Shown here in pieces: positions 27,300 through 38,285 of a DNA stretch of 64,000 nucleotides. The DNA lies in assembly GCF_000224145.3 (NCBI RefSeq), contig NC_020169.2, positions 292,257 to 356,256 on the forward strand, written 5' to 3'. Position numbers and translations under genes: made by a program. The notes under the pieces were generated by a model, which was not told where the DNA came from, did no database searches, and saw only the letters and a list, made by a program, of their open reading frames with translations. The stretch comes from Ciona intestinalis (taxonomy: Eukaryota > Chordata > Ascidiacea > Phlebobranchia > Cionidae). Position 1 is the stretch's first letter; the number at the start of each line of letters is the position of its first letter.

Positions 27300-27780
27300 A
27301 AAAGCAAATTATGGTGCCGTGTATAGTGCGCGTGCCTCTATTCTTGAGGTAATGAATTTAAGGCTCGTCGCGGCTATAATTGTTGATGTTTGTCCTTGGG
27401 CAAGACACTTAACAGCATTTTTTCCAACCCAGTGGCCACTAATGAGTTGTCCAAATTATCAGCCACACATAAAAAAAAATCACCCACGAGGTGTATGAAG
27501 CAGAACACTCAAAATTATGAGCCTTACATAAAAAAAATCAAAAAATAGTCGAATACAAAGCATTCCGGTGGTTACTCGTAAGCAGAACACCCTTGTTATA
27601 ACAACTAAAGCAAGTTACACAGTTCAAGTTCGTCAGCAAAACATTAAAAAAGAAAATGCCCCCCAAAAAATAATAATTACCTACACTTGGTAATTCGTAA
27701 ATAGAACAAAGCACGGTGTTAGTACAACCGCCGTTGCGCCGCTACGCTAAGATAAAATAGGTTACATTGATTCAGACATT
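27300..27780 (+). mobile_element. SINE and partial second copy downstream of the MALRD1-like gene
   Basis: A SINE body (TAGTGCGCGTGCC, TCCTTGGGCAAGACACTTAA, CACGAGGTGTATGAAGCAGA) is followed by a second copy of its 3' part, ending near GATAAAATAGGTTACATTGATTC. The region between the two convergent genes is otherwise unremarkable. Confidence 0.7.
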
Positions 27781-28127
27781 TTAAATCTAATGCAAATGCT
27801 GGTAATTTTGGACAGGCGGCGAACAAAACATGTCCGCGATAAACTTTATGTATAGTAGAGTAGAGGAAGACCGGAATCGGGTAAAGACTGCCAAAATGTT
27901 GTAGTTTGTGAATTTGAATCGCCAATTCAGTATCGTAACATAGTATCACTTCAGTATACTATGATCGTAGTTTAATAAAATAGGATGAAACATTTAAATT
28001 ACGTGGTATTTACGTGTTTCCTAATAATAAATTTACTTATTAATCAAAATTAACGAAAAGAATAAAAATTTTAAACTGTCCCGTATTACACTGTGTGTTT
28101 TCGAATTGCTATAATTACACAATCTTC

Positions 28128-28410
28128 TTTAAAAGGTCGATTCCCCACTGAACGGGTTGTGTCCTTACGCACACTTTTCTTCCAATTAGAACTTTAACAT
28201 GTTTAATTAAATGTTACTTACTTAATTTTGACGTTGTGTCGTCTGCAGGGTGGACGGTCGCGCCTTTTATCCAAAACATTATTTCTTTCCTTTTTCAATA
28301 ACCGTGTTTTAACAACTGTTGTTTTACCGTTAATACCTGTCTTTCGCTCTTGGTCTTTGTTATCGTCACCGAAGAGACGAAATAAATAGCATTCATTTAT
28401 TCATGCATTC
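28128..28410. repeat. Dispersed repeat ending in ATTC units (copy A)
   Basis: Matches 41838-42475 in two blocks: GGGTTGTGTCCTTAC...TTCTTCCAATTAGAACTTTAA, and CGCCTTTTATCCAAAACA...TGTTTTAACAACTGTTGTTTT through to CATTCATT. It is the uninterrupted version of the repeat. Confidence 0.75.
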
Positions 28411-28439
28411 ACTGAATCGACAGTTTTAGCAGATAGTAT

Positions 28440-28728
28440 CAAAAAATCCCGATCGTGTTTTAAACAATTACCAATATAGGCTATTGGAGTCGTGAGGATA
28501 CGGCTTTATAATTCTTTGAATTTTCTTTGTTTACTACCAAATGAAATTAGAAAATAGAATGAATATGTGTCTCATCTCCCTCCTCCCCACAACGCAAAAC
28601 ATTCAAAGAATTATAAAACCGTAACTTCGCGACCTACATAGACCGTTGTTAATTGTTTAAAACACCAGGATATTTGGAAAGCATGTGCTAAGTGTCCCAT
28701 CTTACCCCATATTACTATATAGGGTTCA
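28440..28728. mobile_element. MITE, two copies head to head
   Basis: Contains the shared core (CGTGTTTTAAACAATTA, TTTGTTTACTACCAAATG) twice in opposite orientation. The right end reads GTGTCCCATCTTACCCCATA. Lies just beyond the candidate PISD end. Confidence 0.7.
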
Positions 28729-28760
28729 TTTCAAATGCAATCGCTTATATATTGTGCTGG

Positions 28761-28766
28761 TTTATT
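28761..28766 (-). terminator. Possible polyadenylation signal of PISD
   Basis: TTTATT on the plus strand (AATAAA on the minus) lies about 125 nt beyond the candidate stop at 28890. It mildly supports a terminal PISD exon there. Confidence 0.4.
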
Positions 28767-28889
28767 AAACGCCCGAAATAGCGGCTTGTGTAGATAAGTA
28801 AACAACATATTAGCGTTGGATTAACAGTGTAAATATAAAATAACTTAGAGAACAAAACACAGCAGTATTGTACACGAATGTTTACGTGC

Positions 28890-31800
28890 CTAATGGTCTC
28901 CGCATGGCCGACCAGAGATATCTTTATTAGGTCGTATCATCTCCGCACAACGGGTGAAATTAAAGTCTTTAAGACATTTACACGCCATGATATATAAAAA
29001 AAAGAAAAACAAAAAAAGCAAACTGTGTGTATGACGTTTCATTTTGGAACTTAGTATATTATTTATTGCGCATGTTGTGAACTTAAAAAAGGTCAAGTTT
29101 AGTGACGTTTGACGTTAATTGTGTTTTCTAAAATGTGTTAAATATTTGCATTGCAAAAAGTAATTCTAAACGGTTTTTTTAAGAAGACAACAGAAAAATC
29201 GAAGACGAGTATAAAATTGTGTCAGTCTGAGTAACATTCAGCTAAATAGGTCTAGCTTGAAAAAGACAAACTAAGTTGTTGTCCTATTTTTATTTTTCCA
29301 TTTGTAAGAGAAAAAACGTTTTCTTCTCTTGGCGCCTGAAACGTAAATGCTGATATGTGAAAAGGTGTCACTTTTGATCCATATATATTTTAGGTCTTTA
29401 GGATTTGTAAATTGTGATAACGGAATTTTATTGTAAAGTTAACAATTTGTACAACGCCGTCCTCCCCCACTTTACTATAACTTGTAGGTGGGCACGAGGT
29501 GTATGAAACAGAGCACCCGTGTTAGAACGACTGTCGTTGCCCGCCACGCGCCGATAAATCAGTCATATCCTTACATCACCTCATACAGCAAAACAACGGT
29601 TGATCCAAGTTTAAATTCACCAAGAGGATCTCCCTTGAAAAATTTCAATCCATCCTTATATTGATGGTCAAAGTAACTTCCTGGTTTGGCTTGTGGTTGA
29701 TTCGTAACAAGTTCCTATATTGAACAATCAAGGTTACATACCGAATCAAAACGATAAATAATCAAGTACGCAATTATAAAGCCAACAATTCAAAAACTTT
29801 TCTTATTTTATTCTTTTTTTGATCTTGTTTTAAACAATTAACAACAGTCTATGGGAGGCGTGAAGATACGGTTTTATAACTCATTGTTCTTTGTTTACTT
29901 CTAAATGGGACAAGAAACTAGATTAAAAAGGTGCTCTATCTTCCTTCACCCTACTATAAAACCAGTTTAGCATCGAANATAACTTATCATGGTAAACAAC
30001 TATAGAACCAACGTTAGTTGCACCGATGGCGGTCATTGAAAAGAAACCATATTTCCACTTCCCACATAAAGCCACCCGTTCATTGGTTACGAAGAGATCA
30101 GGAAACCACGACACCATGCGGGGGTTAACACTTTTTAAATCCCCTGCCGATAAAGGAAATATGTAAATTTGTCGAAACAGCTGTAACAAATGTTTATTAT
30201 GCACATATATAGTTTACAAACATAAATATGGTGCATACTTTTTGAAACCAAGCTAATCATCTCGTGTTGACTTAACGGGTATTACTCAACGCTTTCATGG
30301 CCATCAAAGTCACGGGTTTACATCATAGGTGGTGTAAATGATTGTAACTTTTAACGTGTCATGAAATTTATGATTTTCTGTGTTTTTTTTTCGAAGTTTA
30401 AAATTTGTAACGAATTTGTTATTGAGTTTAAAAGAAAATAATATTTTGGTTGTTATTACAAATCTGCTTATAATATAAATTTCATTACTTCTAAGAGCCT
30501 ACGTTCGGTGAAAACGTTGTGGTTATTATTCTTACACTGTGAGCAAATAGCAGGACAAAAGAGGCGCGTCATTCGGTGTATATAGTCCTTCGGAACGAAC
30601 AAATAATCTATGGTGAAAACAGCTATTCACTTGAAATTGAATGCGTGACTGGCAAATTTATAAGGCAGGATAGATATAGTTATAAAGTATATGACGCTTT
30701 TTGAAAAAAGTGAATTAGTCATTATTCGCGGTTAAGTGTTTTAAGAACCATGCTGCGGAAGAGCAGTTTTCACATTTCGTTGGTAAAGGTTCACTGAAAA
30801 ATGTCAACACGCTATCTACAGTCGTTGGTCCGTAGCCTGAAAAACAAAGACCTGAGTGATCTGCCGGTTTAGCACCAGTGCGCGTCTGTCACTATATCAG
30901 TGATGATATACAGAGCACAGGAGAGGGCGTAGGGCTAAAGTAGCCAGAAACATACGATACCCATATTAGTAGTTTTTATGAAGGACATATAGCCATAACC
31001 AATATTCAACTTATCTAAATTCAAAACCTGAAATTAACTATCAAAAATAAAAGAACGAATGCGGATTATAATATTTCTGTAACCATTAAATTAAGCTTCC
31101 AACGTCCAATGTTGATTTATTACTTAATAAATTATCACTGAAGTCTATATTGCGCTGAATAATTGAAACAGATTTTTCTTTCCGTTAATTTAAAATCTGA
31201 ATTTTCTTTCCGACGTTTTCGTTTAAATTCGTATTTTTTCGAGTCAATTATGTTTTACTATGTGACGTCACTAGTGTTTTTCGATTGAGCGGCCATCCTT
31301 TTACAATTAAAAAAGGCAAATTATTGTTTTTTTTGCGATATCTTTTATACCTTGTTTTAACTAACGATCTATTTAACATCAGGGTTTTTAAGAACTGCTG
31401 GTGTCATGAATAAGTTGTTTGTATTGTTGCTTATTGCAATGTCAAATATGTTTGTCCGATCAAACTTCATTAAATTTATCTCCACATCAAATGGGATAAT
31501 CGCTTCAAACTGCTCGTGCCAATATAGTAATTGTCTGTTTCATCAAATATTTTCCCTAATCTGCCCATGTGTTAATATCACCAGCGATCAAATATCATCT
31601 ACTGCCAAACAAGCAAATGCAACTGTATCGTTTTGGAACACCAAGCCGTTAACTATATGCTGCGACTCAATTACCGGGCAAGTTTCTGATCAACTACTTA
31701 ACAATATATTAAACTTTTCTGTAACTGAAGAATTAGTTCTTAACAATTGTGATACATCTGGGACAGTAGCTCGCGATGATCAATGGACCATTTACAACCT

Positions 31801-33574
31801 TAGGAAAATGGAAATAACTCAAGGAAAAAGCAAGATTGAATTTAACACAACAACAGACATGAGCACGCTTACAAATACGTATCAACAACGAACCGTTACC
31901 TTTGTGTCAAGAAATTTAGTAAATTTGGGTAAGGATTTTAAAGCTGTGAGCGCTGTTTTTCCAACAAATGCCCATCATGAAGTGAAATTAAACGAAGCTA
32001 TAAGAAGATGGTCAGTACATTTGGGAAGTGATGAAAAGATGATGATGACATTGATTTATTTATAAGCATATATATCCACAAATTTAACTGAATGTAAATA
32101 TGTTGAAAAACTTACCGACAAAATGTCGCCTTCGTAGCACCGTCCACTCCACTGGAGAATGAAACCTGTGATAGTCACCAGGTGCGAGGTATATAACGCA
32201 GTTGTAGAGTTTATTTTTTAATGGATCCATCATTAGGCGTTTAGAATATTCGACCAGTGGAATATTATTATCTGTAACAAGCGAATTCAACAAAGTTTTT
32301 TAATGAATAAATTTTGTTTATATAATTCTACAATTTCGCTATCTGGCCTGCGGTATGGTGACCAGGTTTGAGTGTTTCGGAATTGTCAGGTTTTAATGAC
32401 AGAACCACAACCGCGTTGGGATGTTACAAGCAAAATACCAATGCTACATAATATCAGGCACAACAACACACACAAACATTACCATCATTTAGCAATGGAC
32501 CCAAAAACTGTTGGACAGAAAATGAGACTCCTTTTAATTGTTCCACAAGACCGTTTGCTATATTTCCATTATGGAGCACTGTTCCGTCCACTGGACTTAC
32601 CACCTTATAAAACAAAATAAACGTTAAAAAATCGTATAGTAGGTTTGGGAAAGATGGGGTATATTTTTATGCCAGTTTTTCGTCCTATTTGGTGGTACAA
32701 AAGAACATTCAAATAATTATAAAGCAGTAACCTATTGACTCCAATAGAAGGAATTGGTCTTGTTAATTGTTAAAAATACGATAACAAAGGTTTCGCAAAT
32801 TTCCCAACAGTACTGTATTTAAACAGTTAGTAACATTTACCTGCACATTAGAAATTGGCCGCAGTTTCAAGTTTATTTTACGCCGAAAGAACTCGCCTAG
32901 TGTGCTGTAGAAATGCACGTTCGGTGGGTCAGCCTCCTGTGTGTTAGATTGGTTAACTTATGACTATTTCATTGCATAATGACACATACCTGTAGGTTAA
33001 CTCCGAACATAGTAATGTACATGCCGTAAATATAAGGTCGTAATGTGTAAGGCACGTGTATACAACACAGTTTGCCCCAAAGACGAGACAAATAACGAAA
33101 AGGTACATATTGTAGTGTAGTAATCTGTATAAAGCATTGTGTATTAAACAGAACATATTAAGAAACTTATTTCAGTTTACCTGTAATGTACTGAGTAATG
33201 TTTGAACACTACTCCTAATACTGTCTGACTTGTCCCATACGCTATATGAGGCCAACAGAAGCAAACAGTACCAAGAGTTGGAATCCAATGCGTTAAATGT
33301 ACATGATGTTAGGCTTACTGCTGCTATGGTTACTAAACATGTACAGCTGCCAGATACTAAACAACCAGCAGGGATAATGCTTGGTGATTTGGAAGTGCGT
33401 ATAATGTTATTTTTTGGAGCGACTTCCCATAAACGTAGGCTACTACGTAAGTGTTTCCTCTTCAGAGTTGACAAGCTGAAAATCATTTTGTTTATTGATA
33501 AAAAATATATAATAATTTGTTGACTTCGCTTACCATTTATCAGTACGTGCACGCTCCTTCCTGCTTGTCGGCAT
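28890..33574 (-). CDS. PISD: Phosphatidylserine decarboxylase proenzyme, mitochondrial (PISD)
   Basis: Makes phosphatidylethanolamine from phosphatidylserine at the inner mitochondrial membrane, using a pyruvoyl group formed by self-cleavage. Exons on the minus strand: 33574-33534 (start ATG), 33475-33181, 33124-32990, 32936-32841, 32603-32483, 32271-32116, 30143 to about 29983, and 29714 to 29580 or 29571. Phases close from exon 1 through exon 7. Diagnostic segments: [34 protein letters not shown] (catalytic His region), RRRHF, GATNVGS, and LGST, the self-cleavage site. Exons 1-2 give a basic, Ser/Arg-rich leader then a hydrophobic stretch, as expected for the mitochondrial enzyme. Two uncertainties. 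The exon 7 to 8 junction is one base out, beside an ambiguous N at 29978. The last exon is unclear: an ORF ending at 28890 contains KDFNF like the vertebrate C terminus, but its phase does not match. Confidence 0.9.
29485..29570 (+). mobile_element. SINE 3' fragment beside PISD exon 8
   Basis: GGCACGAGGTGTATGAAACA and the following CGACTGTCGTTGCCCG match the SINE 3' part. It abuts the end of PISD exon 8 and may obscure the true splice or stop. Confidence 0.6.
29815..29960. mobile_element. MITE fragment ending at PISD exon 7
   Basis: Core (GTTTTAAACAATTAACAACA, TTTACTTCTAAATGGGAC) and a right end (CTTCACCCTACTATA) that stops about 20 bp from the last conserved PISD codon of exon 7. Confidence 0.7.
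30715..30836 (-). other. Candidate alternative terminal exon in the PISD intron
   Basis: On the minus strand a good acceptor (tttttcag) is followed by an open 39-codon reading ending in TAA at 30715-30717. It contains [15 protein letters not shown]. Its entry phase matches the exit of PISD exon 6 (completing a Gly codon), so it could give a truncated PISD without the LGST site. It could equally be the last exon of an unrelated nested gene, or chance. Confidence 0.3.
31406..32065 (+). CDS. Uncharacterised cysteine-rich secreted-type protein nested in a PISD intron
   Basis: A 219-residue open frame on the strand opposite PISD, wholly inside the intron between PISD exons 6 and 7. It begins with a likely signal peptide ([16 protein letters not shown]). 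Cys-rich segments follow ([22 protein letters not shown]), with several N-glycosylation sequons (NCS, NIT, NAT, NFS, NTT), so a secreted or cell-surface protein is likely. A piece near [14 protein letters not shown] loosely recalls the start of leucine-rich repeats. A strong donor (G|GTAAGG, about 31928) lies within the frame, so the real gene may splice there and the last 45 codons may be intronic. An AATAAA at 32306 lies beyond PISD exon 6, so its 3' UTR could be antisense to that exon. I do not recognise the family. Confidence 0.5.
   Translation: MNKLFVLLLIAMSNMFVRSNFIKFISTSNGIIASNCSCQYSNCLFHQIFSLICPCVNITSDQISSTAKQANATVSFWNTKPLTICCDSITGQVSDQLLNNILNFSVTEELVLNNCDTSGTVARDDQWTIYNLRKMEITQGKSKIEFNTTTDMSTLTNTYQQRTVTFVSRNLVNLGKDFKAVSAVFPTNAHHEVKLNEAIRRWSVHLGSDEKMMMTLIYL
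32306..32311 (+). terminator. Possible polyadenylation signal of the nested ORF
   Basis: AATAAA about 240 nt after the stop at 32065. If used, the transcript would run antisense across PISD exon 6. Confidence 0.3.
32637..32785. mobile_element. MITE in the PISD intron between exons 4 and 5
   Basis: Left end GTAGGTTTGGGAAAGATGGG and a core with ATTCAAATAATTATAAAGCA. The right end is truncated. It almost fills this 237-bp intron. Confidence 0.6.
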
Positions 33575-33801
33575 TTTGCTTTTTACGCCAAGAAAAGATT
33601 TTAAAGCACCAGGTATAAAGTGCATACAAAGCAGGAACGAAAATATAAAATTCATTATGCGTACAATCATTTTGTCTTTGACCAAATTAAACCTAGTTCG
33701 CACAAAAAAATAATCTGAAATGACAAGTTTGTGACTTGTATTGGATGGACCATGAGCAACAACAAATCACGAAAACAAAACAACAACAATGAATCGGCAA
33801 G

Positions 33802-34526
33802 TAATATTCATGTTATATTTAGTTTATAAATAAAATACGAAAATAAGTATTGTACAGCGCAAAACCTCAACGTGAAAAGTGTGTCCCAATGTGAACTGAC
33901 ATAAACCTCCTCACCGTTTGTTATATATATCGTCATTTAAAAATGTTAATTTCTGTATAGTTTTCGGGTACCCAATATTTTAGTAAATTAAGTAACTTTA
34001 GTTTTTTTATTGCGCCCCTAAATCATTTTCGCTTGGTCTCCATTGTAAAAGATAGGCGCTCAATGGTTTTAGGCGGTTTTAGTTGTTTATTTTAAAAACT
34101 ACATCAACTGTTCCAGTTTATTAGGCTAGTTTAGTTATTTGGTAGGTTAACGCTTACAGTTAACCTACCTGTTTAAGAAATTAATTATTTAATAAGTTTA
34201 ATCAAAAACGTTCAAACAAACGTTTTGTTGGAAATATATATTTAAATATAGTTATTTTTCTCTATAAATTTAAATAAAGTCAAACAAGAGATCACAGATC
34301 TAATGAATGAGCACGTTTTAAACTAATTAGCATAAGATAGTAGAGTCGGGGAAGATGGGACACCTTTAACAGAGTTGGGGAAGATGGGACACACCTTTAG
34401 ATGGGACACCTTAATGAAAAGGTGTCCCATCTACCCCCACCCTGCTATATTAATTAATCCTTTTACTACAACGGTCGACTAGGCTCGATCAAAACAAATT
34501 TAAAGTAACCAACAAACGGGTTCTAG
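33802..34526 (+). repeat. First copy of a duplicated block at the first gap
   Basis: Starts TAATATTCATGTTATATTTA and ends GGGTTCTAG at the gap. It is nearly identical to 34577-35384 apart from scattered substitutions and a shorter MITE. Most simply the two are overlapping contigs from the two parental haplotypes. Confidence 0.9.
34345..34452. mobile_element. MITE, internally deleted and rearranged copy
   Basis: Two left-end motifs (GGGGAAGATGGGACAC) and a right end (GGTGTCCCATCTACCCCCA) without the usual core. It occupies the same site as the full copy at 35117-35308. Confidence 0.75.
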
Positions 34527-34576
34527 NNNNNNNNNNNNNNNNNNNNNNNNNNNNNNNNNNNNNNNNNNNNNNNNNN
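34527..34576. other. Assembly gap (50 N)
   Basis: Exactly 50 N, as is the other gap, so the size is a placeholder. The flanks overlap in content, suggesting there is no missing sequence. Confidence 0.95.
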
Positions 34577-35384
34577 TAATATTCATGTTATATTTAGTTT
34601 ATAAATAAAATACGAAAATAAGTATTGTACAGCGCAAAACCTCAATGTGAAAAGTGTGTCCCAATGTGAACTGACATAAACCTCTTCACCGTTTGTTATA
34701 TATATCGTCATTACAAAATGTTAATTTCTGTATATTTTTCGGATACCCAATATTTTAGTAAATTAAGTAACTTTAGTTTTTTTATTGCGTCCCCAAATCA
34801 TTTTCGCTTGGTCTCCATTGTAAAAGATAGGCGCTCAATGGTTTCAGGCGGTTTTAGTTGTTTATTTTAAAAACTACATCAACTGTTCCAGTTTATTAGG
34901 CTAGTTTAGTTATTTGGTAGGTTAACGCTTACAGTTTAGCACCTGTTTAAGAAATAAATTATTTAATAAGTTTAATCAAAAACGTTCAAACAAACGTTTT
35001 GTTGGAAATATATATTTAACTATAGTTATTTTTCTCTATAAATTTAAATAAAGTCAAACAAGAGATCACAGATCTAATGAATGAGCACGTTTTAAACTAA
35101 TTAGCATAAGATAGTAGATTCGGGGAAGATGGGACACCTTTAACACATAATATCCAAATAGCCTAATCGTGTTTTAAACAATTAACAACGGTCTGTGGAA
35201 GTCGTGAAGATACGATTTTATAATTCATTAAATGCTATTTGTTTACTACCAAATGAAAAGAGAAAACAAAATGAAAAGGTGTCCTATCTACCCCCACCCT
35301 GCTATATTAATTAATCCTTTTACTACAACGGTCGACTAGGCTCGATCAAAACAAATCTAAAGTAACCAACAAAACGGGTTCTAG
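34577..35384 (+). repeat. Second copy of the duplicated block at the first gap
   Basis: Begins immediately after the gap with the same TAATATTCATG and runs through the same GGGTTCTAG (about 35376-35384) into unique sequence. It carries a full-length MITE where the first copy has a shortened, rearranged one. Confidence 0.9.
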
Positions 35385-36040
35385 TCGCCATTGGTGACTG
35401 TGGAGCAGTAGGCAGAATGTATTTATACATGTATTATAACTAATGAAACTTATGACGTATGAGGATTGAGTGATTGGTGAAGAATGTGTGTAAATACGCT
35501 TTGTACAACTCCTGTACCATGTGTTTATTGTAAACTTACACTAGTTAACGTTGTCGTCGCTTAAAAACGTTTGTTTTCATGAATTTTGACAAACCGTAAT
35601 CACGCAGTAATTAGGTAATGTTAATCGTGATGTTGAATTAAAAATAATATTTCAATTACGATTAATGATAATACGGTATAAGAGTAGTGCATTTAATGCG
35701 TCCCAACTTAAATGCTAATAGTTTCATTCAGTCGTGAATCGTTGTGTGGATACAACACGTGCCGTCGTTTCCCGCCAAACGGCCAGACAGTGTTTCCGCT
35801 ATGTAAAGTGCATGAGGAAAGTAGTCGTTGATCAATCGCTCATCGTGCGGTTTTAAATCTGAAAATTCAGTCTAAAAATTATAAATATATATTATGAATT
35901 TATTTCAATCAAGAGAATAAAGAATAAATGCTAGAATTGAAAATTGAGCTAAGTGCGGAAAAAAGTCGTTCAAAAAACAACAACGAAAACAACTGTTCGA
36001 CGAAAAAGGATCTATATGACCACTAACGTGCTCAAAAACG
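35058..36040 (+). repeat. Duplicate of the HACD3 5' flank, upstream of the MLKL-like gene
   Basis: Aligns with 42608-43410: AACAAGAGATCACAG, CGCCATTGGTGACTGTGGAG, AGACAGTGTTTCCGCTATGT, and TTCGACGAAAAAGGATCTAT match. The copies differ by the MITE, small indels and substitutions. The match stops shortly before HACD3's start codon. An open frame here (35953-36255) has no recognisable content. Confidence 0.85.
35117..35308. mobile_element. MITE, full-length copy
   Basis: About 190 bp, with ends GGGGAAGATGGGACACC and GGTGTCCTATCTACCCCCACC and the usual core. The related region at 42608-43410 lacks it, giving an empty site. Confidence 0.85.
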
Positions 36041-37600
36041 AAGAAAAGCTACATAAAACGCCCTGGATTCCATTGACTACAATAGTAAACGGGAACGACC
36101 CGCGAAAGAGAGAGAGTGTATCATGCTCTCTCCTTTGCCGACATTGGAGATGCGCGTTCTTCTGTTTTTTATTTCTGTGCCCTAAATACACCGTAGATTC
36201 GACCCCTTTCGCCCTCGTGCGGATTGAAGATCGTGGATATTATGACGACTTTTAACATTACCTACACGTTAATTAGGCGATGTTAGACAGTTTAGACAGT
36301 TAGTTTTAGTATCTAATTTTCAGGTAAAAGTAATAAATTTACAGCAACCAACAATTTAACGTTTAGAAAAAAATTTATACAAAAAATTACAAACGAAAGA
36401 TATTTCTTTAGCCACAACTTTTCGGTGAAAACAGATTCATTTACTTGTTATTGTAATCAAATTTGGTTGTATGACTCGAGCAATTTTACTTTTGTTTTGG
36501 CCCTCAAAAGGTGCAAATATTCAGCGAGTACCGCTTTGAAACAAAAAAGGCTGTCTCGATTCGGGTGTGGTAACCAAGAGACGAGAGACCGCCGACCGGT
36601 TCACTAAATTTGCGACAACAACCGTGAAAAAGTGCGACCCATGATAGTCTGCTAGCCCACTCGTTTTGTGGTTATAAAACAATATACACCTCCGTATCCT
36701 GTATGCTAATGGAAGCTATAGCGTATAAGGTTACGCTTGCATTATAGAGCTCACAATATGAACCATTATGTTAGACTAGAGACAGTATATACATCAACAG
36801 ACTGCAACAATAACAAAATTCCTGTTTAAGGCTCATAAGCCTTGCAATTTAGTTATTTTAAATAAGGTTTCTGTATAGTAGGCAACTAACCCCAACGCAG
36901 GTGTACCACATTGTTGTGAAAACATACTTAAACAAGAATAGAAACATGTCATTCATTCAATAATACTAATGGTTACACTTGTACACTTTTAAGAATACTC
37001 ATAATAAATTTTACTATCTGTAGCTAACACTTGCAACATAAATTCATTATCCTGTTAAGTCTGGTATATAACACCTAAACTATAAGCTTGTATTTATTCT
37101 TACAACATGGATCATGACAGTTGTACCACTGAACACCAGAGTCATAAGTACAGTAAAGCACGAATCACAGTTTAAGCACAGCGTAAAATAATGTGCCAAT
37201 CGATACGCTGCGATTTTGGTGTACAGTGTACACTTTATGTTCAGTACCGTGCACATAAACGGGGAGTTGCTCAAACCCAATTACGACTGCATGACACAAA
37301 TAAAATATAAAGCAATCAAAGTTTGACATTTTTCTAACATTAAATCAGTTTAACAATTAAACATATTTTAGAAACGGTTAAAAGCAGTTTTTGTGACGAT
37401 TTGGTCATAACTATACATGTATATTAAATAAGAGATAAAATGAGATAGGATGGGAAACCATTAGCAGATACATTCAACATTTCCTGATAGTGTTTTAAAC
37501 GAATGACAACGTTTTTTTATGCTTTTACGCTACATCTATACCACTTATTTTCACAATTGTTGAACAGAATGAAATCGCCAAAAGTTGACCACATTTGTAT
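36041..37600. other. Intergenic, nothing recognised
   Basis: Between the duplicated block and the MITE upstream of the MLKL-like gene. Only short open frames without family marks. The MLKL-like promoter should lie here or between 37800 and 38285. Confidence 0.5.
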
Positions 37601-37603
37601 TTA

Positions 37604-37798
37604 GTATGGTGGGAAAGATGGGACACCTTTTAATTTTTATTTTCCTACAATTTAGTACTAAACAAAGAGCATTCAAGTAATCATAAAGACTGTAGACTAA
37701 TGATTTCCACAAACCGTTGTTAATTGTTAAATAAAACACGATCATGGTATTTAGATACTATGTGCTAAATGTGTCCCGTCTTCTCCCACCCTACTATA
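37604..37798. mobile_element. MITE, complete copy upstream of the MLKL-like gene
   Basis: Left end GTGGGAAAGATGGGACACCT, right end GTGTCCCGTCTTCTCCCACC then CTACTATA; about 195 bp, with the shared core. Confidence 0.85.
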
Positions 37799-38285
37799 CT
37801 AATTTATTCATGCACTAAATATCCAAATCATAAAGATTCAGTATAACGAGGCTCTGATAAAATTTTGCAGTTTCTCGAAGTCAGTGTTTCAAAGGGTTTT
37901 GCGTGATTTAAAATATATTCTGTATTATTTTTTACGCAAAAAATCGCAAAACTTGTGGCTTGTAATTAAAAGAACCATGTTGGAACCTCTGTTTAAAAGT
38001 TGCATGGTAACTGTATTGTATATAACACTACTTTCCCGGTCGTAACACATTGTTTGGACACCCGCCATATGGCATGCAGAACCATCATCACGTTTTCACA
38101 ATAAGGTGACAAATTCAACATTAACACGACAACATTGTCTCATAACAATTACTTCATCGTTTGCTATTTCTACTAAAGTCTACATTACTGCTGGCTGGAG
38201 CAATTATATACTGATGCGCTACGTTACACACGTCATTAGTAACCGTCGTTGTATGTAGGAAGCTTGTCGTCTAAAACTTTTGAAC

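Noticed and set aside
30800..30871. Short plus-strand frame ([12 protein letters not shown]...)
   Set aside because: Only 23 codons with no supporting context.
32372..32620. Plus-strand frame of 82 codons
   Set aside because: Antisense shadow of PISD exon 5, whose minus-strand reading (SPVDG...) is clearly conserved.
33230..33523. Plus-strand frame of 97 codons
   Set aside because: Shadow of PISD exon 2 on the other strand, which joins exons 1 and 3 in phase.
35953..36255. Basic 100-codon frame upstream of the MLKL-like gene
   Set aside because: No ATG at its start, lies in the duplicated HACD3 flank, and the partner copy does not keep the frame.
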